A stretch of 64,000 nucleotides of DNA from positions 35,628,120-35,692,119 of the forward strand of contig NC_030854.1 of NCBI RefSeq assembly GCF_000208745.1. Direction: 5' to 3'. Position numbers and translations under genes: made by a program. Below the pieces are notes generated by a model. It saw only the letters and a program-made list of their open reading frames with translations, did no database searches and was not told the origin of the DNA. The DNA comes from Theobroma cacao (taxonomy: Eukaryota > Streptophyta > Magnoliopsida > Malvales > Malvaceae). Each line of letters starts with the position of its first letter. The stretch's first letter is position 1. This document shows positions 51,149 through 63,100 of this stretch, piece after piece.

Positions 51149-52644
51149 AGCTTATTATCTTCTCTCTAGAGCTTTTCTTTAAGTTTTTTTTTTTTTAATT
51201 ATTTTTTAAATAAATTATTTTTTTAAGAGTTTCTCAAAAATCTTGTTTGGCCTTATTTTTGTTTTTAAAAGATAGATAAATTGAAAAAAAAATGAGACCA
51301 AACAAAGACTTAAAATATATATATAAAAAAAGGTTTTAAACCTTATGACATAAAAAAAAAACTATACTTTCTATTGCATGGCTGAAAATTAAATTTTACC
51401 TAAATAAATTATTTGTGAATTGATGATGGATTAATTTTTGCATATAACATAAAAGAAAAGGGTTTTAAAGTTTAACAACCCCCCAAATTAAGCTTCATAA
51501 AATTTTTGAAAGTGCTCTATACCAGATATCAACCTGTCACATATAGTGTCATTTTCTCTTAGATTTCAACTTTAAGTTTCTTGATTTTGGCTACCCAATG
51601 AAGAGCATAAATGAGATAATGAGAGCAAGTAGGTTCCCACAAAGATTAAAGACCTTGGTGATGTTAACTCCAAATAATACTTGCATATTATTAGAAATGA
51701 AAAGAACCCTTTCAAAAATGTTTACATTAAAGCAGTTACAATTATGGTTCACATAAAGATTAAGATCCATGTTGATGTTAACTACAAATAATGCTTAAAG
51801 GTTTATCAGAAATGAAAAGAGCCCTTTCTTTTAGTGAGGTATTATTGTGCTTTCAAGTGGTCAGATTTGCTTGTTTTGAACGTCATAGGGACAGCTACGT
51901 TGACATCAGATAAAGCTAGATGATCCACGTTCTGTTTGTATCAACCAGCATTTGCTTCCTTAACATGAAACTATAAACAAATGCATGTCAAAGCTGTTTT
52001 ATTCATTGCCATTGCCCAAAGTTGCAGTTCTAGGTGTCACTATAATTTGCCCACACCCCTGATAGATCTATTTACTTAAAATTATAATTATTATTCCAAT
52101 AAGAAAAATATGGACATTAAGCCTAGCAAATTGTTAGAACATTTGCATGATTGGAGTTATTACCAAAATATTGGGCTCTGGTCCAAAGATATATTGGGTT
52201 TGTAATAGGTGGACAAATGGCCTAATGGATGATTCTCTTTTCTCTTCTCTTTGAACCACAATCTTTAGTCTGACAGGGAAGGAGCCCAAAGAGACCCAGC
52301 CTGAGAATCTACTGATTTTGGGCCCCAATTCTTTGATCCATGACAGACTCACTCACCCAATCTGAATTATATTCTTCCATTGATCTGGAGGTTAGGGGTT
52401 TGGCATTACTGGCTGATTACCTTGCTCTATCCACAAGATAGAGATATTGTGCTCCCGTGGCATTATCTCATTGGCAGGATTACAATTTCCATTATTGATT
52501 GGTCCAAATAATTTTTCCTCAGAAAGAAAAACAGCAATCTCATTTCTTTCCAAGTTCCATGCCACTGGATACTTTTTTTATGACTGAGTTGATATCATTT
52601 ACAGATTCATAGTCAGCAGGAACAAAAGCTAGTATTTGGTAATA
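51149..52644. other. psaE upstream region
   Basis: No gene seen. The first 300 bases are poly-T/AT-rich. The 200 bases before 52645 are the psaE promoter and 5' UTR. They contain AAGATAGAGATATTG and CATTATCTCATTGG, weak matches to the GATA/I-box motifs of light-regulated genes. Confidence 0.45.
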
Positions 52645-54146
52645 ATGGCTACATGTAACATTGCATGTGCAGCATCTGGGTTTGTGCTAAAATCCAGTTT
52701 GGCACCAAAACCAAGCTCAACTCCAAGGAATACTGTTGCCTTTTCTTCCAAGCATGGAAATAATATTTCAAGAAGGCTAGTGGTACGAGCAGCAGAGGAG
52801 GGACCGCCACCTCCACCACCACCACCACCAACACCAACACCGCCAGAGGCTTCTACTACCACCACCACCACTGCCCCCGCAGAAGGTGAAGCAAAGCCAG
52901 CTCCAAAGGCTGCCAAGCCACCTCCAATTGGACCCAAGAGGGGTGCTAAGGTATATATTGTTTTAGAACTACGATGCTCTTTCATTTTCTTTGGTTTGGT
53001 AGTGACTTGTGCTGTATAGTTTGTTAGCTAAAGCTTGCTAAAAAATATTTTTAAAAATTAAGAAACAGATAATCAATTCCGTTACGGGTTTGATTGATTG
53101 GTACTACTTTTTTGCCTTGAATTAGCAGACAACAAGAAAGAAAAAAAAAAAAAACCTTTAATCATGCACTCCTAGGGAAAGCAGAGACAGAGGAAGCTTT
53201 TGTCCAATAAGTTCTTAGTGTTCTATATGATTATGTCCCATGTTATTAATGTCTGCAGACAGTGATGAATGCCAAAAAATTGATGCTAATATGTTGAAAT
53301 CTTTGCTGTTGGCCTAAAGGTCAGCAATCCTTTTACCTTCCTTCCTATCCAGGAAATATGTCTATACATTCCTGAACCTGGAACATGGAGTCAGGTAGAC
53401 CCAAAGCAATTTTTGATGACTATTATATGAAGGCCCTGGCAGTGAGGATGCAGAGCCAATCTCTATGAACAGATTAGCTAATTTTATGGCCCCAAGCCAC
53501 CTCCCCTTTAAAACAGTACAAGTAGTGTCATAATTGCTGAAGTATCTGATTCTTTGGTTGAAGGTCGATTCTTCTTTCAAAAGTATTTTCACAATTGCTT
53601 CTTCTGCAATCGACAGCTTTTAGAAAAGGAAAAGATACACTACTCAAAGATTAGCAGTCTAACAAGAATCAGAACAAGTTCTTTACTGATATGGTAGAAC
53701 AGCATAGATGAGTTATTGACTTAGATATAACATGTGCTATCATTTTCCATAAAGAAACATCAAAATATACATGAGGAAGACCACAGACAGTGTCTCATGT
53801 GACTATCTAGTTAATATTTGCTTGTTTTATCTTTCTGCCTTCCACAGGTGAAAATCCTAAGAAGAGAGTCTTACTGGTACAACACTGTTGGTTCAGTCGT
53901 GACAGTTGATCAGGTCTTTTTTTCCTCACTCTCATTAATTTCTCACTAACACGAAAATCACAAGAACATATGCAGATTAGCATAAAGGAATTTAATTTAT
54001 GTATCCTCTTTGCAATGAACTAAACAATCTCAATGGAACAGGACCCAAAGACAAGGTATCCAGTTGTGGTTAGATTTAACAAAGTGAACTATGCCAATGT
54101 GTCAACCAACAACTATGCATTGGATGAGATTCAAGAGGTTGATTGA
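52645..54146 (+). CDS. psaE: Photosystem I reaction centre subunit IV (PsaE), nuclear-encoded
   Basis: Three exons, 52645..52950, 53848..53913 and 54042..54146, give 158 aa. Residues 1-48 form a chloroplast transit peptide ending RRLVVR before mature AAEEG. Residues 54-100 are a Pro/Thr/Ala-rich linker with nine Pro then six Thr, followed by PPPIGPKRG. Residues 103-158 are the SH3-like PsaE core: [18 protein letters not shown], then [20 protein letters not shown], ending DEIQEVD. PsaE sits on the stromal side of photosystem I with PsaC and PsaD, and supports ferredoxin docking and cyclic electron flow. Exon borders are in phase 0. The start is the first ATG that opens the transit peptide. The linker looks longer than in the plant PsaE proteins I remember. 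Confidence 0.95.
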
Positions 54147-54821
54147 AAGAAAAATGAAGAACTTTCTACTGTACTATACATAACCTTTGTAATATCCTTT
54201 GCTCATGTTTATAGATGTTTTGTTCTGGTTCTTATAATTATGTTCACAACCAATTATGATAATAGTCATCACTGATGTTTGATCATTTCGACATGGGCAC
54301 TCACTATGTAAAGTGATTTTTAATCTTCATTTCTGGGTTGTCTTCTTTTCTCTCTCTTTTTTTTTTGGTCAAACATGGTAAGCTCAATACCTTTCCATGG
54401 ATCTTGAAACAAGGTCCAGATCATTATGTAGTACCCAATATATCTCAAAATATCATTCTCATCTGTCAATAGAAATCAAAATGAAAGAAACTGCTTGAAC
54501 ATGAATAGGCCTAATGCTAATGCCAGAACAGGGTTCACCAAAACTGTACCATCTTAACCAACTTTCCATTTGGGAAGAAAAAGGGTGCAATAACTTAAAA
54601 GTTTCAGTGCCATTGCAGAACCCAATAAAAAATTTACAGATGCTGCTACTATGACAAAAAGAAGAAATTGAAAAAAGAAACAAACCCTCAAAAACTTTTG
54701 CTACACAACATAAACATTCAACCTCTTTAGAAAAAGAAAATTATTAATTCCACCACTCTATGGATCTCTGAAGCCCTTAAACTGTGTAAGGAAACCTGAA
54801 AAATTTACACCTAAAAAATGC
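54147..54821. other. Intergenic between convergent psaE and DREB2D-like genes
   Basis: The two genes converge, so this 675-base stretch should hold both 3' UTRs. No other coding sequence is recognised. Confidence 0.6.
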
Positions 54822-55463
54822 TTAAAAGAACCATTGACTCTGTATTCCAGCAATTTCATTTCCATTCCAATTACCCTTGAACTCTTGGCCCATCAAAACC
54901 TCAATGTCATTCATTTTCAAGAAATCATTCTCTAACGAAAACTCAGGCCAATAAAAGTCTTCCTCTCCAGCGTTACCTAAAAAAACTGATCCCTTAAACC
55001 CTTCTGTACTTATTTTTCTTCTCACCAACCTCTCTTCACTTTGGATTGAACTCCCACTAGAACCTGAAGACTCCCCAACAGCAGGACTTCCCAGCATGCC
55101 AGTTTCTTTACATGAGTTAACAAGATTTCCAGGGAAAGAGGTGATAGATGGGAAGTCACGAGGCTGAGGCAGGTTGAGTTTAGCAGATGGACCATAGAGT
55201 TTTCTAGCTACTTCATCATAAGCAAGTACAGCATCAAGGGAAGTATTGAAAGTTCCAATCCAAAGCCTGTTGCCACGGTTTGGTTCACGTATCTCAGCGA
55301 CCCATTTGCCCCATGTCCTTTGCCTTACACCTCGATACGTGCACATAGCATTTTCTGGACCACCTTTCCCTCTCTTGCACCCTTTCCTTGATTTACCCAA
55401 GGAAGAAGGTCTCTTACTTATTACTACTTTCTTTGTACAATTTGCTTTGGCTTCAGCCTCCAT
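54822..55463 (-). CDS. AP2/ERF transcription factor, DREB2D-like
   Basis: A single-exon frame of 213 aa. A basic N-terminal region ([18 protein letters not shown]) leads into one AP2 domain at about 43-99 ([19 protein letters not shown] to AKLNLP). The Val in WVAEIREP and the Glu in IREP are the DREB-type DNA-contact positions, and the RKGC-x-RGKGGP-x-N motif is typical of the DREB2 group. Among Arabidopsis members it is most like DREB2D by memory. DREB2 proteins bind DRE/CRT elements (A/GCCGAC) in the nucleus and drive drought and heat responses. The C-terminus is acidic ([20 protein letters not shown]), a plausible activation domain. The start is the first ATG (MEAEAK). The open frame extends upstream without another ATG. 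Confidence 0.9.
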   Translation of the reverse strand: MEAEAKANCTKKVVISKRPSSLGKSRKGCKRGKGGPENAMCTYRGVRQRTWGKWVAEIREPNRGNRLWIGTFNTSLDAVLAYDEVARKLYGPSAKLNLPQPRDFPSITSFPGNLVNSCKETGMLGSPAVGESSGSSGSSIQSEERLVRRKISTEGFKGSVFLGNAGEEDFYWPEFSLENDFLKMNDIEVLMGQEFKGNWNGNEIAGIQSQWFF

Positions 55464-55609
55464 TTTTGTACTACCAAAGAGCAAAAAAACTACAGCAGTA
55501 TTATTTCTATCTTTGGACAAGAAACCTATGGCGCAATAGGGTTTTGAAAGGCAACTGAATGAGACTGATGGTCGCAGTTTCAGTTAAGTCTAGGGGAAGG
55601 GGGTTGTTG

Positions 55610-55617
55610 ACACGTGT
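55610..55617. promoter_or_regulatory. ABRE/G-box palindrome upstream of the DREB2D-like gene
   Basis: ACACGTGT lies about 147 bases upstream of the start codon. It is the bZIP (ABF/AREB) core that often controls stress genes. Its function here is inferred. Confidence 0.5.
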
Positions 55618-56885
55618 AAAGCAACTGCTTGGCTGTTGGCTTTGCATGAGATCTAATTATCCAGATAAGACTAGTGTCAAACTGTCAAACTGACAAATAC
55701 ACTTGTCTCGAATGTTGTAAACTCCTTCACCCTTAAGGAGCTAAATTAATTAGTTTTCCTTTTTTTTTTCTTTTTCTATAAAAGAAAAAGCAAATTTCCA
55801 TGGATTTATATTCTGCATATGGATTGAGCTTTTAAGAGCAGTAAGCAGTGGGCTTCCATGCATGATTCAGGCACACGTCAGGGGACTGATGATGGAGGAA
55901 AAGCCACCTGTTAACTTTATGGAGAGTAGTGGGGTTTGCTTTGTTTCTTGGATGAAGAGAGAAGAGGGAGCATTAGGTCCGGTATCGAGGAAACATTGGT
56001 GATCTCTAGGCTCTAGCTTCGATTTCCAGACTTGATCTTCTTTTTCTTATTATTTATTACACATAATATTCATTGATATGGTTGAAAGCAGTTGCTTACC
56101 TCTTCGGTGACAGTGGGGGCATTGGTATCAGATGTCATGCCTTTATCCTTGCCACCACCCCCTCTCCTGCATGCTGTCCCAAATTAAACAGAAAAGCAGA
56201 AAACTCTTACTTCAGTACTTCGCTGTCAGCTAAATCAATATGCATATTTTTCAATAATTAAAGTATAAACTTACATTATTTAATTTATTTTAAATTTTTT
56301 TATCAAAATTAGGTTAAGTTAATTTGATATATTAATAAAAAATCAATATTATAGTCTATAACATATAATATAATAAAACAGGTTAAAGTTCAACAATATT
56401 ATATGTAATTTTAATGTCAGTCCGTGTAATCGAATCCCAGTGGTTAATTTGACCATAGCTGTTTTTGTTTTTTTATGTCTAAATTACCATTATGATAAAT
56501 CATGGATTAAAATTAAATTAATTATACATAAAGTTTAATAAAATTAAGTATCAAAAAAATGCAGTAATAATGAAAAAAATTGAGAGACCTTGGTAACGAA
56601 ATCTCCGCATGTAACAATACGTAATCATGATAATAATTAAATACAAATAATTAATTTTTGATTAGGTATTTCAAATATTTATTTCAAGATTTTTAGATAA
56701 TCATACCTCAAAAATCTAAATGATAATTGTTGTTTCTTTTTTTTTCCTAAATATTTTTTTATTGAATAAAATTTTTTTTTGGAAAAAACCTTGAAATTTG
56801 AATAATCAACAGATTGAATCAGATTGATTTATGAATTGAAATTCAGTTTATTTAAATTTCAATCCCAGAAAGAAAATATAAATCA
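55618..56885. other. Divergent intergenic region between DREB2D-like gene and GCN1
   Basis: No gene seen. The DREB2D-like gene (minus) and GCN1 (plus) diverge from here. 56280-56800 is AT-rich. Confidence 0.55.
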
Positions 56886-57057
56886 TGGGCCGGGTAACAT
56901 ATTTGGGCCAAAATCCATAAATAAGATCCAGAACCAGCAGTACAGAAAAGCAGCCCTTTTCCACCAATCAGAATTCAGAAAGACAATTCTACCGTTGCGG
57001 GCCCATTCGATATTTTCTTTCTCTTACTCTCTCTTTGCGCTCTGCCTAAAACCCTAA
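56886..57057 (+). promoter_or_regulatory. GCN1 promoter: three site II motifs and a telo-box
   Basis: TGGGCC occurs at 56886-56891 and 56904-56909, and its complement GGCCCA at 57000-57005. The telo-box AAACCCTAA is at 57049-57057, 123 bases before the ATG. Site II (TGGGCY) plus telo-box is the usual promoter signature of plant ribosomal-protein and translation genes, which suits a regulator of the eIF2alpha kinase. Confidence 0.6.
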
Positions 57058-57179
57058 CCAAAAACTCCACACTGAAAAAAAAAAATATCATCATTTCAAT
57101 AGCCTGAAAGAACAAAAGGAAGCTTAAAAATCGTAAATTTTGGATCGGGAATCCGAATCCGGATCCATTCCAATAAGAA

Positions 57180-60100
57180 ATGGCGGGTTCTTCTTCTCCG
57201 GTGGAATCTCTGGTCTCAATCGCCGGGTCGGTTTCTACTCCGTCAACTAAAGAACGGGTCCGGATCTTTCGTGATGAACTCCCTCCCATTATTACCAATT
57301 CAGGTCTGGTTCTCTTTCTACTTTAATAGTAATCATTATTAGTTAAATTTGTTTGTATGATTGATTCATTTGACTGTTGCAACTGTTTAAGTAAAATTTA
57401 CACTGTGGAAATTCAATGTGTATTTTAGGGTTTGTTGAAGTTTTATAAGTAGGAGTATGAGTTTGTGGTATTGAAAATTCGAATAAGTTCTGTAAATGCT
57501 AATTTTTTATTGTTATTTTTATATACATGTATGTATAAGAGAATATACATGTAGCTTTTACCTACGCTTGCACCCAAAAAAATGCGGATTTATGAATGAG
57601 GTGAATATAGTTTATGTTTTGCTTGTGAATTGTAGCAAATGTGAGTGATTACATTTCAGCTCACTCGGTTTATTTATGAGTTCTAAGTTGTATTTCTTGA
57701 GTAATTACTGGATGAAGGGTTGCTGAAGTATGATCGATTAAAGTTTGTGAACAGTGTGGTGAAAGGAGTGTGAAAAAAGGCGCCTGTACTTGTTGAAGAG
57801 ATAGTTCCTGTACTTCGTTGTCTGTCAATGTGAACTGGATTTAGAGTTATAATTAGAGGTTTTTCACTTATGATGCATGATTTCTAAGGTTTGCTGGTAT
57901 CTGCACCACCTTTGGTTGTCTTATTGAAATTGGCTGCAAACTATGCAGGAAACTAGTAATATTCATGATTTATTAAGGCATCGAAGAATTTCTAATTTGC
58001 ATCCAGAAAAGTAGGCATCCGCTTTCCTGTTGCATGAAGCAGTATATCATAAGCTTTCTGTAATTTGAAAATTAGTTGGCATTACTAATAAAAAAGGTGG
58101 AAAGATGTTTCTCTAAATTTGAAGGTTTTCTCAGAAATGAAGGAAAGATTTTGCTTTTGCCTTTTAAAGCACTACAATCTCAAGAAATTATGCATGTGTT
58201 GCGATGCATTCATATTATGAATAGACTGAAAATATGCCAGGTACCCAGTATGATCTATGATAGCTTACCTGTCATTCTTCTACCCACTAAATTGAATATA
58301 CACATATGTTGGATATGTTTTTCATTTTAACCTTCACTTTTATGCAACACATCGCCCCCCTTCCCACTCCTTCTCTTACTCCCTCTCTCTCTGTCTGTCT
58401 CTCAATAATTGAATATTTGTGCACCCAGTGATAAGATGAGCTTATTTTGTACTTACATCAGTTCTTGAATCATTATTTATCTCGAACAGAGATGTCTCCT
58501 GAATTTACGTCACTTTTGGTGGATATAATATTTAAAACATTCCCAATATTTGATGATGGAGGGTCGAGAAAAGCTGTTAATGGTGTGATTGTGAAGGCTT
58601 TAGGCGAGGTTATATTTATGAAAAGTTTTGCAGCGGCACTTGTTCAGGCAATGGAGAAGCAATCAAAGTTCCAAACCCATGTAGGGTGCTATACTCTACT
58701 CAAGTGGTCGTGTCTCCTCTTAAGCAGAAGTCAGTTTGCCACAGTTTCGAGAAATGCATTGTGTAGAGTAGCTGCAGCTCAGGCATCTTTGCTTCATATT
58801 GTTATGCAAAGATCTTTTCGTGAGCGAAGGGCATGCATAAAATCATTTTTCCATTTATTTTCTCAGGTTTGCTATGACTAACCTTTTCTGGTTTTGAGGA
58901 AATTATCCTGCTGGTTATTGCAATATAAATTTCTTTGGTTTTATTGCTTTTGTTTTTACAGTCACCTGATGTCTACAATACATACATAGAAGAAATTAAG
59001 GATGCACGGATTCCATACAAAGATGCTCCTGAATTGCTATGTTTATTACTGGAATTTTCATCTGTAGTACCATCTAAGTTTGAACAAAGCAAGGTAGGAA
59101 TTATTTGATTTCACCTTTGTTACTTATGGTGGAATTCCTTCTGACATTTGGAGTCTTCAAGGTTTTTTGGTTTAACATTTTCTTATATTCAGTAAGCTAT
59201 ACTGAAGATTTAACATGATTTTTTGCTTTGTACAGCCAATATTTCTTGACATCTATGTTAAAGCTGTTTTAAATGCCAGAGAAAAGCCAACCAAGGGGCT
59301 TAGTGAATCTTTTCATCCACTATTTGCACGTATGTCACATGAAGATCTCCAAAGTACTGTGATCCCATCGTTAGTGAAAATGTTAAAACGCAACCCTGAG
59401 ATTGTGTTGGAGTCGGTTGGAATACTATTAAGTTTAGTCAATCTTGATTTAAGTAAGTATGCGATGGAAATTCTTTCTGTCGTATTACCACAGGCTCGAC
59501 ATGCAGAAGATGGAAGAAGGATTGGGGCATTGACTGTAGTACGCTGTTTAAGCCAAAAGTCTAGTAATCCTGATGCTTTTGAATCGATGTTCAATGCCAT
59601 TAAAGCTGTCCTTGGAGGTTTGACCTTCTCCTCTTGGTCTGGCTTTTATAGGTTTTCTTATACTGTGCATGACACTTCAAGAATTAAGATCCTTAGTTTA
59701 GTTAAAAAAGAATTAAGATCTTTAGTCACTAATCTTTTCATGAGCTTTTACTTGACTTTTTCATTGCAAACAGGCTCAGAAGGAAGGCTAGCATTTCCTT
59801 ACCAAAGAATTGGCATGATGAATGCACTGCAGGAATTGTCTAATGCTCCTGAAGGAAAATATCTCAACAACCTCTCTCGTACCGTCTGTGGCTTTCTTTT
59901 AACTTGTTACAAAGATGAAGGTAATTTGATTTGATGACTTATTTCTGCTGTTTATTTATAAAGATTTAACTTGTGCATTTTAGATGTTGAAAATCCTTTA
60001 CAGATGATCTTTATGAATTATAATCTGTCCTTGCAGGAAATGAAGAGGTAAAGCTAGCAATACTATCAGCCATTGCTTCTTGGGCAGCCCGTTTTGTTGA

Positions 60101-63100
60101 TGCACTTCAACCAGATTTAGTTTCTTTTTTTGCCTCTGGCCTCAAGGAGAAGGAGGCTTTAAGAAGGGGTCATCTTCGTTCTCTGCTAGCTATCTGCAAA
60201 AACTCTGATGCCCTTTTGCAGGTGAACAATCTTTAATATGTTTTTTTAATGTATGTTAAGTAATTAATTATTTTGTGGTCAACTATTTTGTTCCATTGAT
60301 GTGAAGCTTTTTAAACATGAATTTTCAGATATCATCATTACTGGGGCCTCTTCTTCAACTTGTAAAAACTGGTTTCACTAAAGCTGTGCAGCGTCTAGAT
60401 GGCATATATGCATTAAGTATTGTTGGGAAGATTGCCGCTGCTGATATCAAAGCAGGTGTTTGTCTTGTAGTAGTTGCAAATGATCGACAGTTTGGAATGC
60501 CTACCATCTGTTTCCATTCCATATTATATGCTAGTTTTAGAATTTCTTGTTGATTCTTTTCCTCTTTGCCTTTTCCCAGAGGAGACTGTGGCAAAGGAGA
60601 AAATTTGGTCTTTGATATCTCAAAATGAGCCCTCACTTGTTGCAATTTCAATGGTAGCTATTACTAAATCTTTGGTTTTAGAATTTCTTTTAATTGCATT
60701 ATTTTTATTTTTTTATAAAAATATATGTTTTTATTTAGGCCTCAAAATTGTCAATTGAAGATTGCATATCATGTGTAGATCTTCTTGAGGTGCTATTGGT
60801 GGAACACTCTCGCAGGTTTAAGTCGATTATAATGTGCAATATCCCCCAACATTTATTTGTTTATGATTAAACTTAGTTGAGTTGCCTTCCTTTATGCAGA
60901 GTGTTGGAAACTTTCTCAGCCAAATTACTATTACAGGTAGACCAGTGTGCATTGATCCCTTTATATTGTCTCACTGTTACTTGTTAAAAGAGAAACTTTG
61001 ATCTTCTCTCTGTGTAAGGATTGATTCAATTTGTGATGATTGACTTTGATGCAGTTATTACTCTTTTTAATGTGCCATTCAAGTTGGGATGTTCGTAAAA
61101 CAACTTATGATGCTACAAAGAAGATAGTTGCTGCTGCTCCGCAGTTATCAGAAATTCTTTTGGTTGAGTTCTCAGACTCTCTCTCTCTTGTTGGGGAGAA
61201 AATAAATGCTTTGAAGACAAGGTACAAATTGACGCAGTTCTTTAACTTAAGTGTTTTTAATACCTTGCAGTTATTGTTTATGTTGATTGTGTTGTTTTGG
61301 ATTTTGATTTGTGGAGAAATTACTTTGGTAACATACATTTTATGTTATAGTTCTACAGCGTGGGTTTTTGTCATTGTTATTTCACTTTTTTATTGAGGCT
61401 TTACTTCTATATTCCATATTTATGTTTAGCCTTTTATCTAATCTAATGAGAGAAATCTAAATTTGTGCATAAGTAGTGATGCAGATAATTCTCCAGACAC
61501 TCAGGTTCCTATCCTTCCATCTGTTGAGGTTTTAGTGAAGGCTTTAGCTGTTATATCGTCCACAGCTCTTGCTACAACTCCAAGTGCATCTACACGTGTT
61601 ATAGTCTGCTCTCATCATCCATGCATAATTGGAACTGCTAAAAGAGATGCAGTTTGGCGGGTAGACTATTTTTTTTATTGTTCTAGTTTCTTGAAATTTT
61701 TCAATTTCAATAGCTTGTTTTGTTGTTGTTTTACATTCATCTTTCCATCCTCAGAGGCTCCATAAATGTTTGCGAGCACTTGGCTTTGATGTGATTGGCA
61801 TTATTTCTGCTAATATTGCCAATATTTGCAAGGTAAAATCTATTTTCTTGGAAAGATGTCTTTTGTCAGTTTTTGTTGGTTGGAAATTAACCTTATTAGC
61901 ATTGCCATACAATAACATGCTTCTATTATGGTCTGTATCTAATCTTTCGGTGGCTGTGTTTTGTAGGGTCTAGTGGGACCATTGGGGTTGATGAGCGCCA
62001 ATCCACTTGAACAAAACGCAGCAATATACTCTCTATGCACTTTGATGTCAATAGCACCTGAAGATACTTATTCAGAGTTTGAGAAGGTGATGCTTGTACT
62101 TAGTCAAGGTCAGTCATCTCAATATTTCCTTGTTGCTGATTATTGATGTGAACTCCCTCCACTTTGCAGCACCTTATAAACCTTCCGGACCGTCATTCAC
62201 ATGATATGCTTTCGGAAAATGACATTCAGGTGCTGTTTTTATCCTTATCTACATCATTTCTGCTGGTTTTCTTATGTGTAATCATTTGCCATGGTACTGA
62301 CTTTGGCAGGATTAAACCTAGATAATGATTATTGGGGCAGGGTTTGAATGAACCCTGGATAACAAACCTCAGGTGTTTATGTTTCTTTCAAATATGTATA
62401 GAATTTCTAGCAAGAATTTATATTAGCTATGAGAACTAAACTTTTGCCTCTTTAGGTGGGTGAAAACTTTTGTTGGAGAAACCCTTATGTATAGCAACCA
62501 TGCAGACTGTTAATTGCCTTATTTCATGACAAGGATTTAACAACCTGCTTTCTGTCTTCCCTAGAGACTTGGTATAAGGCATTTAAATTGCTAGTACGAA
62601 CAAATTTTAGTTGTTATTTTGATAATTTGTTTTATTAGATTTTTAGATTACATATATAGTGTTTCTTCTTGCTGCCCTTTTGTCAAAAAAATGTTTTTCT
62701 GGTACACAAGATTCTGTCAAAACTAGATTTCTAAGAGGGACTTGATGCACAACATTACGATTGTTGAGTTGGTGAACCTTTTTTTTTTTGTGCACTTCCT
62801 TCTGTGTTGGCTGTTTTTGGGCCTTGAAGTGTCATTATGTGCTCTACAACTTTTAACCCCTGTTTTTTCTGCTGTTGCAATCTTGTTCTCTCAAGGTTTT
62901 TGGCTTCAATATGTTTTTATTCTATATTTCCCAATCAACAAATATATTTCTCCCATTATCTCCTAGCACACGTTCACTACAAAGATGGTACAAATTATTA
63001 CGGATTTAATTCTTGTGAATAAGAATTATGGGAAAGTCTGATGGCTGAAGCTGCTTTTTTAACTTGTATGACATTGATGATGTGAAACTCAAAAACAGAA

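Noticed and set aside
52629..52985. Minus-strand frame rich in Gly/Val opposite psaE exon 1
   Set aside because: It mirrors the CCN/ACC repeat codons of psaE. The plus strand is clearly the coding one.
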